Notes: generated by a model not told the origin, from the sequence alone. A stretch of 8,934 bases of DNA from QHWK01 sp035315685 (GCA_035315685.1 DATFXR010000280.1:1-8934); one strand, 5' to 3'. Shown: positions 1-6,287, numbered from the stretch's first letter. Program-made: numbers and translations.

Positions 1-168
1 CGCCCGGACCACACGAATCCCACGATGGCTCACGGCGCAGATCCTACACGAAATCGGCGTGTTCGAAGCCGGTCGAGTTGTCCCTAATTGTCTATGATTG
101 CGCGCTTTAGCGTCGCGCCGGCAGCCTCCTTACCCGCTCCATGGGCCCATCGGTTCTACACTCCACAC
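1..168. other. Upstream region of the panE-type gene; possible tail of a preceding gene
   Basis: No convincing gene is visible here. The plus-strand frame starting at base 2 is open from the window edge to a TGA at 95-97 and contains a plausible peptide (LHEIGVFEAGRVV). It could be the last 31 codons of an upstream gene, but it is too short to judge. No clear -35/-10 pair was found: TATGAT at 93-98 has no matching -35 at normal spacing. Bases 154-168 read TTCTACA CTCCACA C, two heptamers resembling the TTCCACA-type repeats elsewhere in the window, and they run directly into the ATG at 169. Confidence 0.3.
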
Positions 169-1086
169 ATGAACATCGTCGTTCTCGGCGCAGGAGCAAT
201 CGGAAGCGTATACGGAGCGAAACTCTCCACCGCCCACGACGTCACGCTCGTGACCCGCCCGGCACACGCGGACGCGATCAACACGCATGGGCTGAAGGTC
301 GTGGGAACCGAAGAGGCGACCTACCGCGTCCGTGCGACGACCGAGGTCGTGAGCCTGCCGCCTGACGCGCTCGTCGTGCTGACGACGAAGGTATCCGGCA
401 CCGACGCTGCGATTCGGCCGATCGCTCCTCTGGTCACGGCCGCGACAACGATCCTGTGCGTTCAAAACGGCCTCTACAGCGAAAACCTGGTGAAGGCCAT
501 CGTCGGCGATCGCTGTCTCGTCCTGCGCGCCATCACGCACTTCGGCGCCATCTTCCGCACGCCCGGCGTCGTCGAGCTGAAGGTGAGCGCGGCGACCCGC
601 ATCGAGCAGAGCCCTCGGAGCGCGGCGATCGCCGACGCGTTCACCAGATGCGGCCTCGACGGCCAGGTGACCACTCGCATCAAGGACGAGATGTGGCAGA
701 AGCTCGTCGTCAACTGCGTGATCAATCCCATCAACGCCATCACCCGCGCCGAGGTGGGGGCGATCGCGGACGAACGGCTTCGTCCATTGAAGCAGCTGAT
801 CGTCGATGAGTGCCGGCAGGTTGCGGCGCTCGACGGCGTCGAGCTGGCGGCCGACTTCGTCGATCGCATCGACCGGCAGTACGCGCCGTCGCGAAACCTC
901 TCGTCGATGCAGCAGGACCTGCTGAAAGGCCGGCGGACTGAAATCGATTTTCTGAACGGCGGCGTCGTCGGTCTCGGCGCCCGCCACGGCGTCGCCTGCC
1001 CGGTGAATCAGGCGCTGACGATGATCATCAAGGCGATGGAGGGTTCGGCCGTGACGGATTCGCCATCGCTATCTTCTCCATCATGA
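169..1086 (+). CDS. panE: 2-dehydropantoate 2-reductase (ketopantoate reductase, ApbA/PanE family)
   Basis: This is a 305-aa cytoplasmic enzyme predicted to reduce 2-dehydropantoate to pantoate with NADPH, the step before pantothenate synthesis in the coenzyme A pathway. The N-terminal Rossmann motif is GAGAIG at residues 7-12. The catalytic lysine is K178 in MWQKL, followed by the conserved NCVINPINAI stretch. The substrate-side motif is SSMQQDLLKGRRTEIDFLNG, with the conserved Glu at E258. These match the known E. coli K176/E256 pair in spacing, and the length is normal. I chose ATG 169 because it places the nucleotide-binding loop at the N-terminus as in the family. Earlier starts at 88 and 94 would add an unrelated leader, and none of the starts has a good Shine-Dalgarno. 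The last 20 or so codons (serine/proline-rich) overlap the convergent gene. Paralogues acting on other 2-keto acids exist, so the substrate is inferred. Confidence 0.9.
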   Translation: MNIVVLGAGAIGSVYGAKLSTAHDVTLVTRPAHADAINTHGLKVVGTEEATYRVRATTEVVSLPPDALVVLTTKVSGTDAAIRPIAPLVTAATTILCVQNGLYSENLVKAIVGDRCLVLRAITHFGAIFRTPGVVELKVSAATRIEQSPRSAAIADAFTRCGLDGQVTTRIKDEMWQKLVVNCVINPINAITRAEVGAIADERLRPLKQLIVDECRQVAALDGVELAADFVDRIDRQYAPSRNLSSMQQDLLKGRRTEIDFLNGGVVGLGARHGVACPVNQALTMIIKAMEGSAVTDSPSLSSPS

Positions 1087-2389
1087 CGCGGAACGCACGG
1101 TGTCCCGCGCGGGGATCGTAGACGATGACCGGCATCAACCGGCCGCTGATGCGATCCGGGTTCGCGCGCGCGTACTCCATCAGCGTCCGTGCGAGTCGTT
1201 CCCGGTCGGCGGTCCGGCTGGAGCCGGACACGCCGGCGGCGTCGTTGGTCCGGCTGAGTCCGGACACTGCGGCGACATTCTCAGCGGAGGCGGCGGTAGT
1301 GTCCGGCTTCAGCCGGACCGTGATCCCGCTCAACATCTCGTTGAACGCAATCTTCCACGGCTCGCCGCGCAGAAGCGCATCCACGATCGTCCCCTTGAGC
1401 ACGTTGTGCGAGAAGTTGAAGAAGAACGACAACGGTGAATAAACACCGTCGACGGGCCGATGACGCTCGAACTCCCTGACGAGCTCGCTCCGGTTGGTGA
1501 AAAAACTATCGCGGAACGCTTCCCGCTCCGGATCGCAGGGCACCAGCGACTGCGGCGCAGCGCCGAGAAACGCCCGGGCGTCGGGCGACAGCCCGCTGAC
1601 CATCGCCTCGACGATCGCATCGCGCCCGTCGGCGTCCACGCCTGCGTCGCGCAGACGCGCGTACTCCAGCATCAAGGTCGCGAGCGCAAAACAGAGCCAC
1701 GGGTAGTCAGCGACGTTGTCGTCCCGCATCTTCACCGTGTCGCGCCGGTAGGTCGCTTCGAAGCCGAAGCGGAGATGACATCCCATGCTCGACGCGTGGC
1801 CGATCGCGACCCGCACTTGATGTGCGTGATCGAGCGTCTTCACGCGCCGCAGCAGCCTGGCGTAGCCGCGCTCCACTTCCTCGAAATGCGACGTCGCAAT
1901 CAGGATCAGCGTCTCGGCGTCGGCGACGAACGGCTGTCCGCCGCCGCCCGAACCCTGGAGCAGGCCGAGCAGATCGGCCAGCCGATCGAGGTTCGCGTCG
2001 GCGTCACCTTCGTCCCAGATGCGCAGCGACAACAGCTGCAGGACGTGAAAGTAGTAGTAGTCGAGCAGCATAGCGAGCGCAGCAGCGTTCGACGCCTCAC
2101 CGCCGCGAAGTCGCGCGAGGTAGTCGAGGACGTCGACCGGAATGATCTCGTCGCTGACGTGGTCGGCGTTCCCGTCCCAATCGTGAAGAACGTGAAATCC
2201 TTCCTGGCGCGTGCGGTGATCGAACGGCGACAGAAATGGCTCGAGCGTGTTGAATCGGATATGCTCGCGCAGGCGGGCAAGCGCCTTGCCGAACGGCCGC
2301 GACCTGGCGAGATCGGAGACGAGGTGCTGCCGCACCGGACCGTCGAGCGCACGCTCGAGAAGTGCGGAGGCTTCGCTGAAGGCTGTCAT
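1028..2389 (-). CDS. Conserved-looking hypothetical protein, 453 aa, with in-frame palindromic repeats
   Basis: I do not recognise the family. The protein looks soluble and mainly alpha-helical, with no signal peptide or membrane segment. Recognisable stretches include a tyrosine-rich helix (LLDYYYFHVLQLLSLRIWDEG), a segment with possible metal-ligand residues (IGHASSMGCHLRFGFE), and an aromatic-rich SPLSFFFNFSHNVLKG. Residues about 356-394 differ sharply from the rest: they are translations of three 21-bp palindromic repeats (VRLKPDT, VSGLSRT, VSGSSRT) and look like an in-frame insertion. The flanks IAFNEMLSGI and ADRERLARTLMEYARANP look like normal protein. The ATG (CAT at 2387-2389) lies inside the base of a heptamer inverted repeat and has no visible Shine-Dalgarno, so the true start is uncertain. 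The 3' end overlaps panE by 59 bp. Codon use and the long open frame support a real gene, but no function can be offered. Confidence 0.75.
   Translation of the reverse strand: MTAFSEASALLERALDGPVRQHLVSDLARSRPFGKALARLREHIRFNTLEPFLSPFDHRTRQEGFHVLHDWDGNADHVSDEIIPVDVLDYLARLRGGEASNAAALAMLLDYYYFHVLQLLSLRIWDEGDADANLDRLADLLGLLQGSGGGGQPFVADAETLILIATSHFEEVERGYARLLRRVKTLDHAHQVRVAIGHASSMGCHLRFGFEATYRRDTVKMRDDNVADYPWLCFALATLMLEYARLRDAGVDADGRDAIVEAMVSGLSPDARAFLGAAPQSLVPCDPEREAFRDSFFTNRSELVREFERHRPVDGVYSPLSFFFNFSHNVLKGTIVDALLRGEPWKIAFNEMLSGITVRLKPDTTAASAENVAAVSGLSRTNDAAGVSGSSRTADRERLARTLMEYARANPDRISGRLMPVIVYDPRAGHRAFRVMMEKIAMANPSRPNPPSP
1211..1319. repeat. Three 21-bp palindromic repeats (consensus GGTCCGGCTGAAGCCGGACAC)
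   Basis: Copies lie at 1211-1231, 1247-1267 and 1299-1319. The first two are in plus orientation and the third is inverted. Each is an imperfect palindrome around GTCCGGCT...AGCCGGAC. The third copy is an exact reverse complement of the consensus; the other two differ at one to two bases. All three lie inside the 453-aa minus-strand gene and keep its frame: copy 3 reads VRLKPDT (residues 358-364), copy 2 VSGLSRT (375-381), copy 1 VSGSSRT (387-393). I recall these peptide strings in predicted proteins from Acidobacteriota genomes, which suggests a dispersed palindromic element. That recollection was not checked. Confidence 0.85.
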
Positions 2390-2500
2390 GGCTGATGGCT
2401 AATGGCTGATGGCTATGGATCATGGCTGACAAGCGCACGTTCATCAATCATTGACCATCAGCGGTTCAGCCATCAGCCATCAGCCATCAGCCATTGACAG
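2383..2500. repeat. Inverted pair of ATGGCTG heptamer arrays
   Basis: The left array at 2388-2428 contains ATGGCTG, ATGGCTA, ATGGCTG, ATGGCT, ATGGATC and ATGGCTG. The right array holds four perfect copies of the complement CAGCCAT at 2467-2494. The flanks also match: CTGTC at 2383-2387 pairs with GACAG at 2496-2500. Together they can form a long hairpin of about 28 bp plus 5 bp, with one mismatch (2401) and a one-base bulge, around a roughly 50-nt centre. The structure fills the space between the lipoprotein gene (ends 2507) and the 453-aa gene, and the CAT start codon at 2387-2389 lies within it. It could act as a terminator for the upstream gene or simply be a mobile intergenic repeat. No T-run follows it. 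Confidence 0.85.
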
Positions 2501-2506
2501 GCGGCG

Positions 2507-3034
2507 CTATCGCTGTGGCCTGGCGCCGCTCGGAGCGCCGCAGTCCGGGGAGACCTGGTCGATCGACACGACATGCACGCGCGCCAGATCGTCGTCGTCG
2601 ATTTTCGTGCGATCGCGCTGTTTGAGCGTCCCATCGTCGTTGTGTTCGTTCAGCCTGGATCGCTTCTCCTCGGTGCCGTTCACCCGCACTTCCCTGCCGA
2701 CCAGCGGCTCGAGGACGTCCTTGTCGCCCGAGAGCCGGTACGATCGTGCCGCCTCACGCATCTGTTCCTTGCCGACCGCGTCGCCTGGCGGAGGCGGCTG
2801 CGTTCCGCTGGTGCCGACGCTGGTGCGCGAATGGTTCACTTCGGTGAGGATGTACTCGGTTCCGAGGTCGCCCTTCTGCAGGCACCCCGTCAGCGCGACG
2901 GGCGGCCGCGCGCTGTTCTCATCGGCGGTTGTGCCGTTCGCCGCCGTTCGATTGCCCGTCCGATCGCAGGCCGCCGCGGACAGCACGACGGCAACGCCGC
3001 ACGCGGTCACGAAACCGGAAACTCGTCGATTCAT
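2507..3034 (-). CDS. Predicted small lipoprotein / exported protein, 175 aa
   Basis: The N-terminus MNRRVSGFVTACGVAVVLSA is a signal peptide: charged start, hydrophobic core, then LSAAAC with a candidate lipidated Cys at 23. Ala at the -3 position is less usual than Leu, so plain signal peptidase cleavage is also possible. A polar, flexible linker follows. The folded part starts near VALTGCLQKGDLGTEYILT (residues about 46-64), continues with SYRLSGDK...LEPLVGREVRVNGTEE and ends with VHVVSIDQVSPDC. This alternation resembles small OB-fold-like periplasmic modules of Acidobacteriota, an impression from pattern only. I chose the start at 3034 because a GGAGG lies five bases upstream and the signal peptide then begins at residue 1; an earlier start at 3079 would add 15 residues in front of it. 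Function is unknown, and it shares its strand with the cytochrome gene upstream. Confidence 0.75.
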   Translation of the reverse strand: MNRRVSGFVTACGVAVVLSAAACDRTGNRTAANGTTADENSARPPVALTGCLQKGDLGTEYILTEVNHSRTSVGTSGTQPPPPGDAVGKEQMREAARSYRLSGDKDVLEPLVGREVRVNGTEEKRSRLNEHNDDGTLKQRDRTKIDDDDLARVHVVSIDQVSPDCGAPSGARPQR

Positions 3035-3039
3035 CCGAA

Positions 3040-3044
3040 CCTCC
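3040..3044 (-). promoter_or_regulatory. Shine-Dalgarno GGAGG of the lipoprotein gene
   Basis: On the minus strand GGAGG is followed by five bases (TTCGG) and then ATG at 3034. This decides the start against the longer reading from 3079. Confidence 0.7.
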
Positions 3045-3100
3045 ATCAATTCGAGGGTCCAGATGATGAACGAGTGCACAGTGTGTGCCGAAGGAATTAG

Positions 3101-3155
3101 GATGTGGAATCTGAGCAGTACTCACGCCATTCGAGATTCCACACTCCACATTCCA
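3101..3155. repeat. Hairpin of TTCCACA-like heptamers between cytochrome and lipoprotein genes
   Basis: TGTGGAATCT at 3103-3112 pairs perfectly with AGATTCCACA at 3134-3143 (10 bp, 21-nt loop), and weaker pairing with bulges extends on both sides. The right arm continues as a seven-base periodic run, ATTCCAC ACTCCAC ATTCCAA (3136-3156). The same style of unit returns at 6288-6359 and just before the ATG at 169. The element sits 3' of the cytochrome gene and 5' of the lipoprotein gene on the minus strand, so it may also influence transcription between them. Confidence 0.65.
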
Positions 3156-3167
3156 AATTGATCAATT
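3156..3167. repeat. Perfect 12-bp palindrome AATTGATCAATT
   Basis: This AT-rich perfect palindrome lies two bases beyond the TAG stop (3170-3172) of the minus-strand cytochrome gene, in otherwise GC-rich DNA. It adjoins the heptamer hairpin. It could be part of that element, a protein binding site, or a weak termination structure; the sequence alone does not decide. Confidence 0.5.
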
Positions 3168-3169
3168 CC

Positions 3170-3535
3170 CTACAATGGCGGCTGAGGCTTCGGATGCAGT
3201 TCGCCCTGATGACACGTGAAGCAGGTGATGCGGCCGAGGCGCGACGACCCATCGTCGGTCTTGTAGTCGGCGAAGAACTGCTGGTTGATCGCTTTCGTCA
3301 TCTCGAGCATGCGCCGCGCGACCGCCTTTCTCGGGTTCGTCTCGCTCGCGAAATCTCCGCGCGTGTGACAGGTGCCGCACGACGCGCCGAGCGCCAGCGT
3401 CATGCGCTGCATCTCGGCTTCGAACTCGGGAACGGTCAAGCCGGTCAGCACCTTCACCGTCGGCGTGTCGACGAGCACTGGTATGGCGGGAGGCTGGATC
3501 AGCGCGAACGTCAAAAGAACCGCGGCCGTTTTCAT
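3170..3535 (-). CDS. Small exported diheme cytochrome c, reaction-centre cytochrome c subunit type
   Basis: This 121-aa protein has two haem c attachment motifs, CGTCH at residues 53-57 and CFTCH at 105-109. Each is preceded by methionines that could be axial ligands (M42/M45 and M76/M79). The layout M...ASCGTCHTRGDFASE...ARRMLEMTKAINQQFF...ITCFTCHQGE matches the two-haem unit of the photosynthetic reaction-centre cytochrome c family, which also occurs in non-phototrophic Acidobacteriota. The N-terminus MKTAAVLLTFALIQPPAIP is a short signal peptide, so the protein should act in the periplasm as an electron carrier. It is about half the length of four-haem family members. The gene diverges from the molybdenum hydroxylase operon across 23 bp, which suggests, without proof, that it accepts electrons from that enzyme. 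A minus-strand TATACT six bases before the ATG hints at a leaderless message. Confidence 0.85.
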   Translation of the reverse strand: MKTAAVLLTFALIQPPAIPVLVDTPTVKVLTGLTVPEFEAEMQRMTLALGASCGTCHTRGDFASETNPRKAVARRMLEMTKAINQQFFADYKTDDGSSRLGRITCFTCHQGELHPKPQPPL

Positions 3536-3558
3536 GGCGCCAGTATAGGATCCCGCTC
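3536..3558. promoter_or_regulatory. 23-bp divergent intergenic region with TATACT/TATAGGA
   Basis: This short gap separates the starts of the cytochrome (minus) and Fe-S subunit (plus) genes. On the minus strand TATACT (3547-3542) resembles a -10 box ending six bases before the ATG, so transcription would begin at or next to the start codon. No good -35 is visible. On the plus strand the same bases give AGGA (3547-3550), a plausible Shine-Dalgarno eight bases before ATG 3559. The promoter for the plus-strand operon must then lie within the cytochrome gene. Confidence 0.35.
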
Positions 3559-4020
3559 ATGGCCAGCTATGGATTTCGCCTCAACGGGCGCGGCGTTTCG
3601 GCCGAGTCGTGGGATCCCGCGCAGCCGCTCCTCTACGTGCTGCGCAACACGTTCAATCTGCACGGCGTGAAGTTCGGATGCGGGCTGGGCCAATGCGGCG
3701 CGTGCACGGTGATGATCGACGGCAAGGCCGTCCGCTCGTGTCAGACGCGCGTCGACCGCGTGGCCGGACATGCGGTCACGACGATTGAGGGGCTCGGCAC
3801 GGCGTCCGCACCCGACCGGGTGCAGGCGGCGTTCATCGCCGAGCAGGCCGCGCAGTGCGGGTACTGCACCAACGGCATGATCATGACGGCAGCGGCGTTC
3901 CTCGCGCAGACGTCGAAGCCGACACCTGAACAGGCGAAGCAGAGCCTCGCCGGCAATTTGTGCCGCTGCGGCACCTACACACGCATCGTGCGCGCAGTCG
4001 TGCGCGCGGCGCGCGCGTAA
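3559..4020 (+). CDS. (2Fe-2S)-binding small subunit of a molybdenum hydroxylase (IorA/NicA-like)
   Basis: This 153-aa protein carries the two [2Fe-2S] clusters of the xanthine dehydrogenase superfamily. The plant-ferredoxin-type cluster uses C41, C46 and C49 (CGLGQCGAC) and C61 (VRSCQT). The helical C-terminal domain has C100 and C103 (QCGYC) and C135 and C137 (LCRCG). TNGMIM and the LCRCGTYTRI ending are typical of isoquinoline 1-oxidoreductase alpha and nicotinate dehydrogenase small subunits. The length is normal. It has no signal peptide of its own, so in this family it would be exported folded with the Tat-bearing large subunit. The large-subunit gene follows after 11 bp, forming an operon. 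Its role is to pass electrons from the Mo centre to an external acceptor. No FAD subunit gene lies in the window, as expected for this subclass. The last codons are unusually rich in GCGCGC. Confidence 0.93.
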   Translation: MASYGFRLNGRGVSAESWDPAQPLLYVLRNTFNLHGVKFGCGLGQCGACTVMIDGKAVRSCQTRVDRVAGHAVTTIEGLGTASAPDRVQAAFIAEQAAQCGYCTNGMIMTAAAFLAQTSKPTPEQAKQSLAGNLCRCGTYTRIVRAVVRAARA

Positions 4021-4021
4021 C

Positions 4022-4026
4022 GGAGG
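4022..4026 (+). promoter_or_regulatory. Shine-Dalgarno GGAGG of the Mo-cofactor subunit
   Basis: GGAGG directly follows the upstream stop codon and is five bases before ATG 4032. This supports 4032 rather than the upstream in-frame GTG at 3960, which lies inside the preceding gene. The adjacent GTG at 4029 is a possible but poorer-spaced alternative. Confidence 0.75.
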
Positions 4027-4031
4027 ACGTG

Positions 4032-6275
4032 ATGATCATCGATCGTCGTGACCTTCTCAAAGCCGGCGGCGCGCTCATCGTCGGCTTCTCGTTCCGCTCC
4101 GCGTCCGCCTTCGCGGCGTCGACGCTGCCGGGAGACGTGGACGCCGCCGCGCAACGGCCGGCGCCCGCGAACGGCAAGCCGCTCGATCCGGCCGAAGTCG
4201 ACAGCTTTCTCGCCTTCCATGCCGACGGCACGGTCACCGTGTATACCGGCAAGGTGGACGTCGGCACTGGACTGCGCATCGCGGTCGCCCAGATGGCCGC
4301 CGAGGAACTCGGCATCGGCGCGGATCGCATCACGCTCGTCGACGGCGATACCGGTCTGTGTCCCGATCAAGGAGGCACTGGCGGCAGCACCGGGCTGACA
4401 CGCGGCGGCGCCGATGTTCGGCAGGCAGCGGCGACCGCGCGGCAGGCGCTGCTCGCCCTCGGTGCGACGCGACTGAATCGGGCCGCGAGCGAATTGACCA
4501 TCGCAGGCGGCGAGGTGCGCCCGATCGACGGCGGCAACGGCGTGCCCATTGGATCGCTCATCGGCGACAGGCGGATGGCGATCAACGTGGATCCGAAGGC
4601 GCCGCTGCGTGCGCCGGCGACGTATACGACGGTCGGGCAGCCGATCGCGCGGCCCGACGTGCCGGCGAAGTGCACCGGCCGTCATGTCTACGTCCACGAC
4701 TTCACGCTGCCCGGAATGCTCCACGCGCGCGTCATTCGACCGCCGGCGGTCGGGGCGACGCTCGTCTCCGTCGACGAGTCGTCTGTCCGCGCCATCCCGG
4801 GCGCTCGGGTCGTCCGTGTCGGGAGCTTCCTCGCGGTGGTTGCCGCAGACGAATGGGCCGCCATCCGCGCGGCTGGTGCGCTCGCCGCAAAGTGGAGCGA
4901 TGCGCAGACGTTGCCGGGCAGCGACGGCCTCGATCGATGGACGCGCGCTGCGGCGATCGAACGCGATCAAGCGGTGGTCACGCGCGGCGACGCACCGGCG
5001 GCGATCGCCGGCGCGGCGAAAACGTTGGCGGCGACCTATTACTGGCCGCTCCAGAGCCACGCCTCACTCGGTCCCTGTTGTGCGGTGGCCGACATCAAGG
5101 ACGGCGGCGGCACGGTCTGGTCCTCGTCTCAGGGGACGCATGGCCTCCGCGCGAATCTCTCGAGAGTGTTTGGCCTCGATCCCGCGAAGCTTCGCGTGGT
5201 GTTCCTCGACGGCTCGGGGTCTTACGGAACCAACGGCGGCGATCATGTGGCAGCCGACGCGGTGCTGCTGTCGAAGACGATCGGACAGCCGGTGCGCGTG
5301 CCGTGGTCCCGCCAGGACGAGACGGCATGGGATCCGAAAGGCCCGCAGCAACTGCTCGATCTCCGCGCCGGGCTCGACGCCGGCGGCGCGATCGTCGGAT
5401 GGGACACGCAGATGTGGCTGCCGACTCAGACGCCTGGTGCACGCGCGCTCCTCGCAGCCGACGCCGCAGGCATCGCGCAGGATCACGGCCAGGGCGCCGG
5501 CGCGATCACGCAGAACGGCGATCCGCCGTACACGGCGGCCAACGCGCGCGTCCTGGTGCACTGGGTGAAGGAGGCGCCGCTCCAGCTCTCCAACCTTCGC
5601 GCGCCGGGCAAGATCGCGAACGTGTTCGCCGTCGAGAGCTTCACCGACGAACTGGCGGTGGCGGCCAATGTGGACGCGGTCGCGTTCCGTCGGGCGCAGC
5701 TGGCGGATCCGCGCGCGCTCGAGGTGATCAACCGCACGGCGGAACGGTTCGGCTGGGACACGCGGCCATCGCCGCGGCGCAGCGCCTCGAAGGGTGCGCG
5801 GCTGACTGGACGCGGGATCGCCTACATGCGGTACAAGCAGGCGGAGAACTACGTCGCGATCGCAATGGAAGTCGCCGTCGATCCGCAGAGCGGCGCGATC
5901 TCCGTGACACGTGTCGTCTGCGCGCACGACTGCGGGCTCGTCGTCAATCCCGATGCGTTGAAGAATCAGATCGAGGGATGCATCCTGCAGACCTTGAGCC
6001 GCGCGCTGCACGAAGAAGTGACCTTCGATCGTGCGCGAGTCACCAGCGTCGACTGGGCGAGCTACCCGATCCTTCGCGCGACCGAGGCGCCAGACGTCGA
6101 CGTCATCTTGATCGATCGTCGTGACCAGCCGCTGCTCGGCGCCGGAGAAGCGGCTACGGCTCCCGTTGCCGCAGCACTGGGCAACGCAGTGTTCGATGCA
6201 ACGGGCGTTCGGTTGAGGACAATCCCCTTCACCGCCGAACGCGTCAAGGCAGCGATCGGAGTCGGGACCGCCTGA
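4032..6275 (+). CDS. Tat-exported molybdopterin-binding large subunit, xanthine dehydrogenase family (IorB/NicB-like)
   Basis: This 747-aa catalytic subunit of a molybdenum hydroxylase would use water to hydroxylate an N-heteroaromatic or aldehyde substrate. The N-terminus MIIDRRDLLKAGGALIVGFSF has a twin-arginine motif (R5 R6) and a hydrophobic stretch, indicating Tat export of the folded complex. GKVDVGTGLRIAVAQMAAEELGI (about 74-96) and GDTGLCPDQGGTGGS follow; these resemble nicotinate dehydrogenase and isoquinoline oxidoreductase B chains. A central aldehyde-oxidase-type domain starts near VPAKCTGRHVYVHDFTLPGMLHARV. The C-terminal Mo domain has AHDCGLVVNPDALKNQIEG and LLGAGEAATAP, in which E706 is the expected catalytic glutamate. 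The length fits the family. It forms an operon with the Fe-S subunit. The substrate cannot be named from sequence; quinoline-, isoquinoline- and nicotinate-type compounds and aldehydes are all possible. A 16-bp direct repeat marks its two ends (4038-4053 and 6111-6126). Confidence 0.92.
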   Translation: MIIDRRDLLKAGGALIVGFSFRSASAFAASTLPGDVDAAAQRPAPANGKPLDPAEVDSFLAFHADGTVTVYTGKVDVGTGLRIAVAQMAAEELGIGADRITLVDGDTGLCPDQGGTGGSTGLTRGGADVRQAAATARQALLALGATRLNRAASELTIAGGEVRPIDGGNGVPIGSLIGDRRMAINVDPKAPLRAPATYTTVGQPIARPDVPAKCTGRHVYVHDFTLPGMLHARVIRPPAVGATLVSVDESSVRAIPGARVVRVGSFLAVVAADEWAAIRAAGALAAKWSDAQTLPGSDGLDRWTRAAAIERDQAVVTRGDAPAAIAGAAKTLAATYYWPLQSHASLGPCCAVADIKDGGGTVWSSSQGTHGLRANLSRVFGLDPAKLRVVFLDGSGSYGTNGGDHVAADAVLLSKTIGQPVRVPWSRQDETAWDPKGPQQLLDLRAGLDAGGAIVGWDTQMWLPTQTPGARALLAADAAGIAQDHGQGAGAITQNGDPPYTAANARVLVHWVKEAPLQLSNLRAPGKIANVFAVESFTDELAVAANVDAVAFRRAQLADPRALEVINRTAERFGWDTRPSPRRSASKGARLTGRGIAYMRYKQAENYVAIAMEVAVDPQSGAISVTRVVCAHDCGLVVNPDALKNQIEGCILQTLSRALHEEVTFDRARVTSVDWASYPILRATEAPDVDVILIDRRDQPLLGAGEAATAPVAAALGNAVFDATGVRLRTIPFTAERVKAAIGVGTA

Positions 6276-6287
6276 ACGCCGCGGCAA

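Noticed and set aside
1460..2395. A 311-aa plus-strand frame opposite the 453-aa gene
   Set aside because: Its composition looks like an antisense shadow and it has no recognisable motif. The minus-strand frame is more protein-like, but since I do not know that family this is a judgement.
2383..2500. A CRISPR array or riboswitch
   Set aside because: The units are seven bases without spacers, and the fold is a simple tandem-repeat hairpin with no known aptamer features.
2451..3161. A 236-aa plus-strand frame beginning with ISHQPSAI
   Set aside because: It begins in the heptamer repeat array and then runs antisense to the lipoprotein gene, which has a Shine-Dalgarno and a signal peptide.
3975..6287. 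Long open frames antisense or out of frame to the Mo-subunit gene (for example 4358-6124 plus, 3975-5060 minus, 5064-6287 minus)
   Set aside because: Their translations are rich in Arg, His and Ala with no motifs, as expected from shadow frames in GC-rich coding DNA, and the main frame is a clear enzyme.
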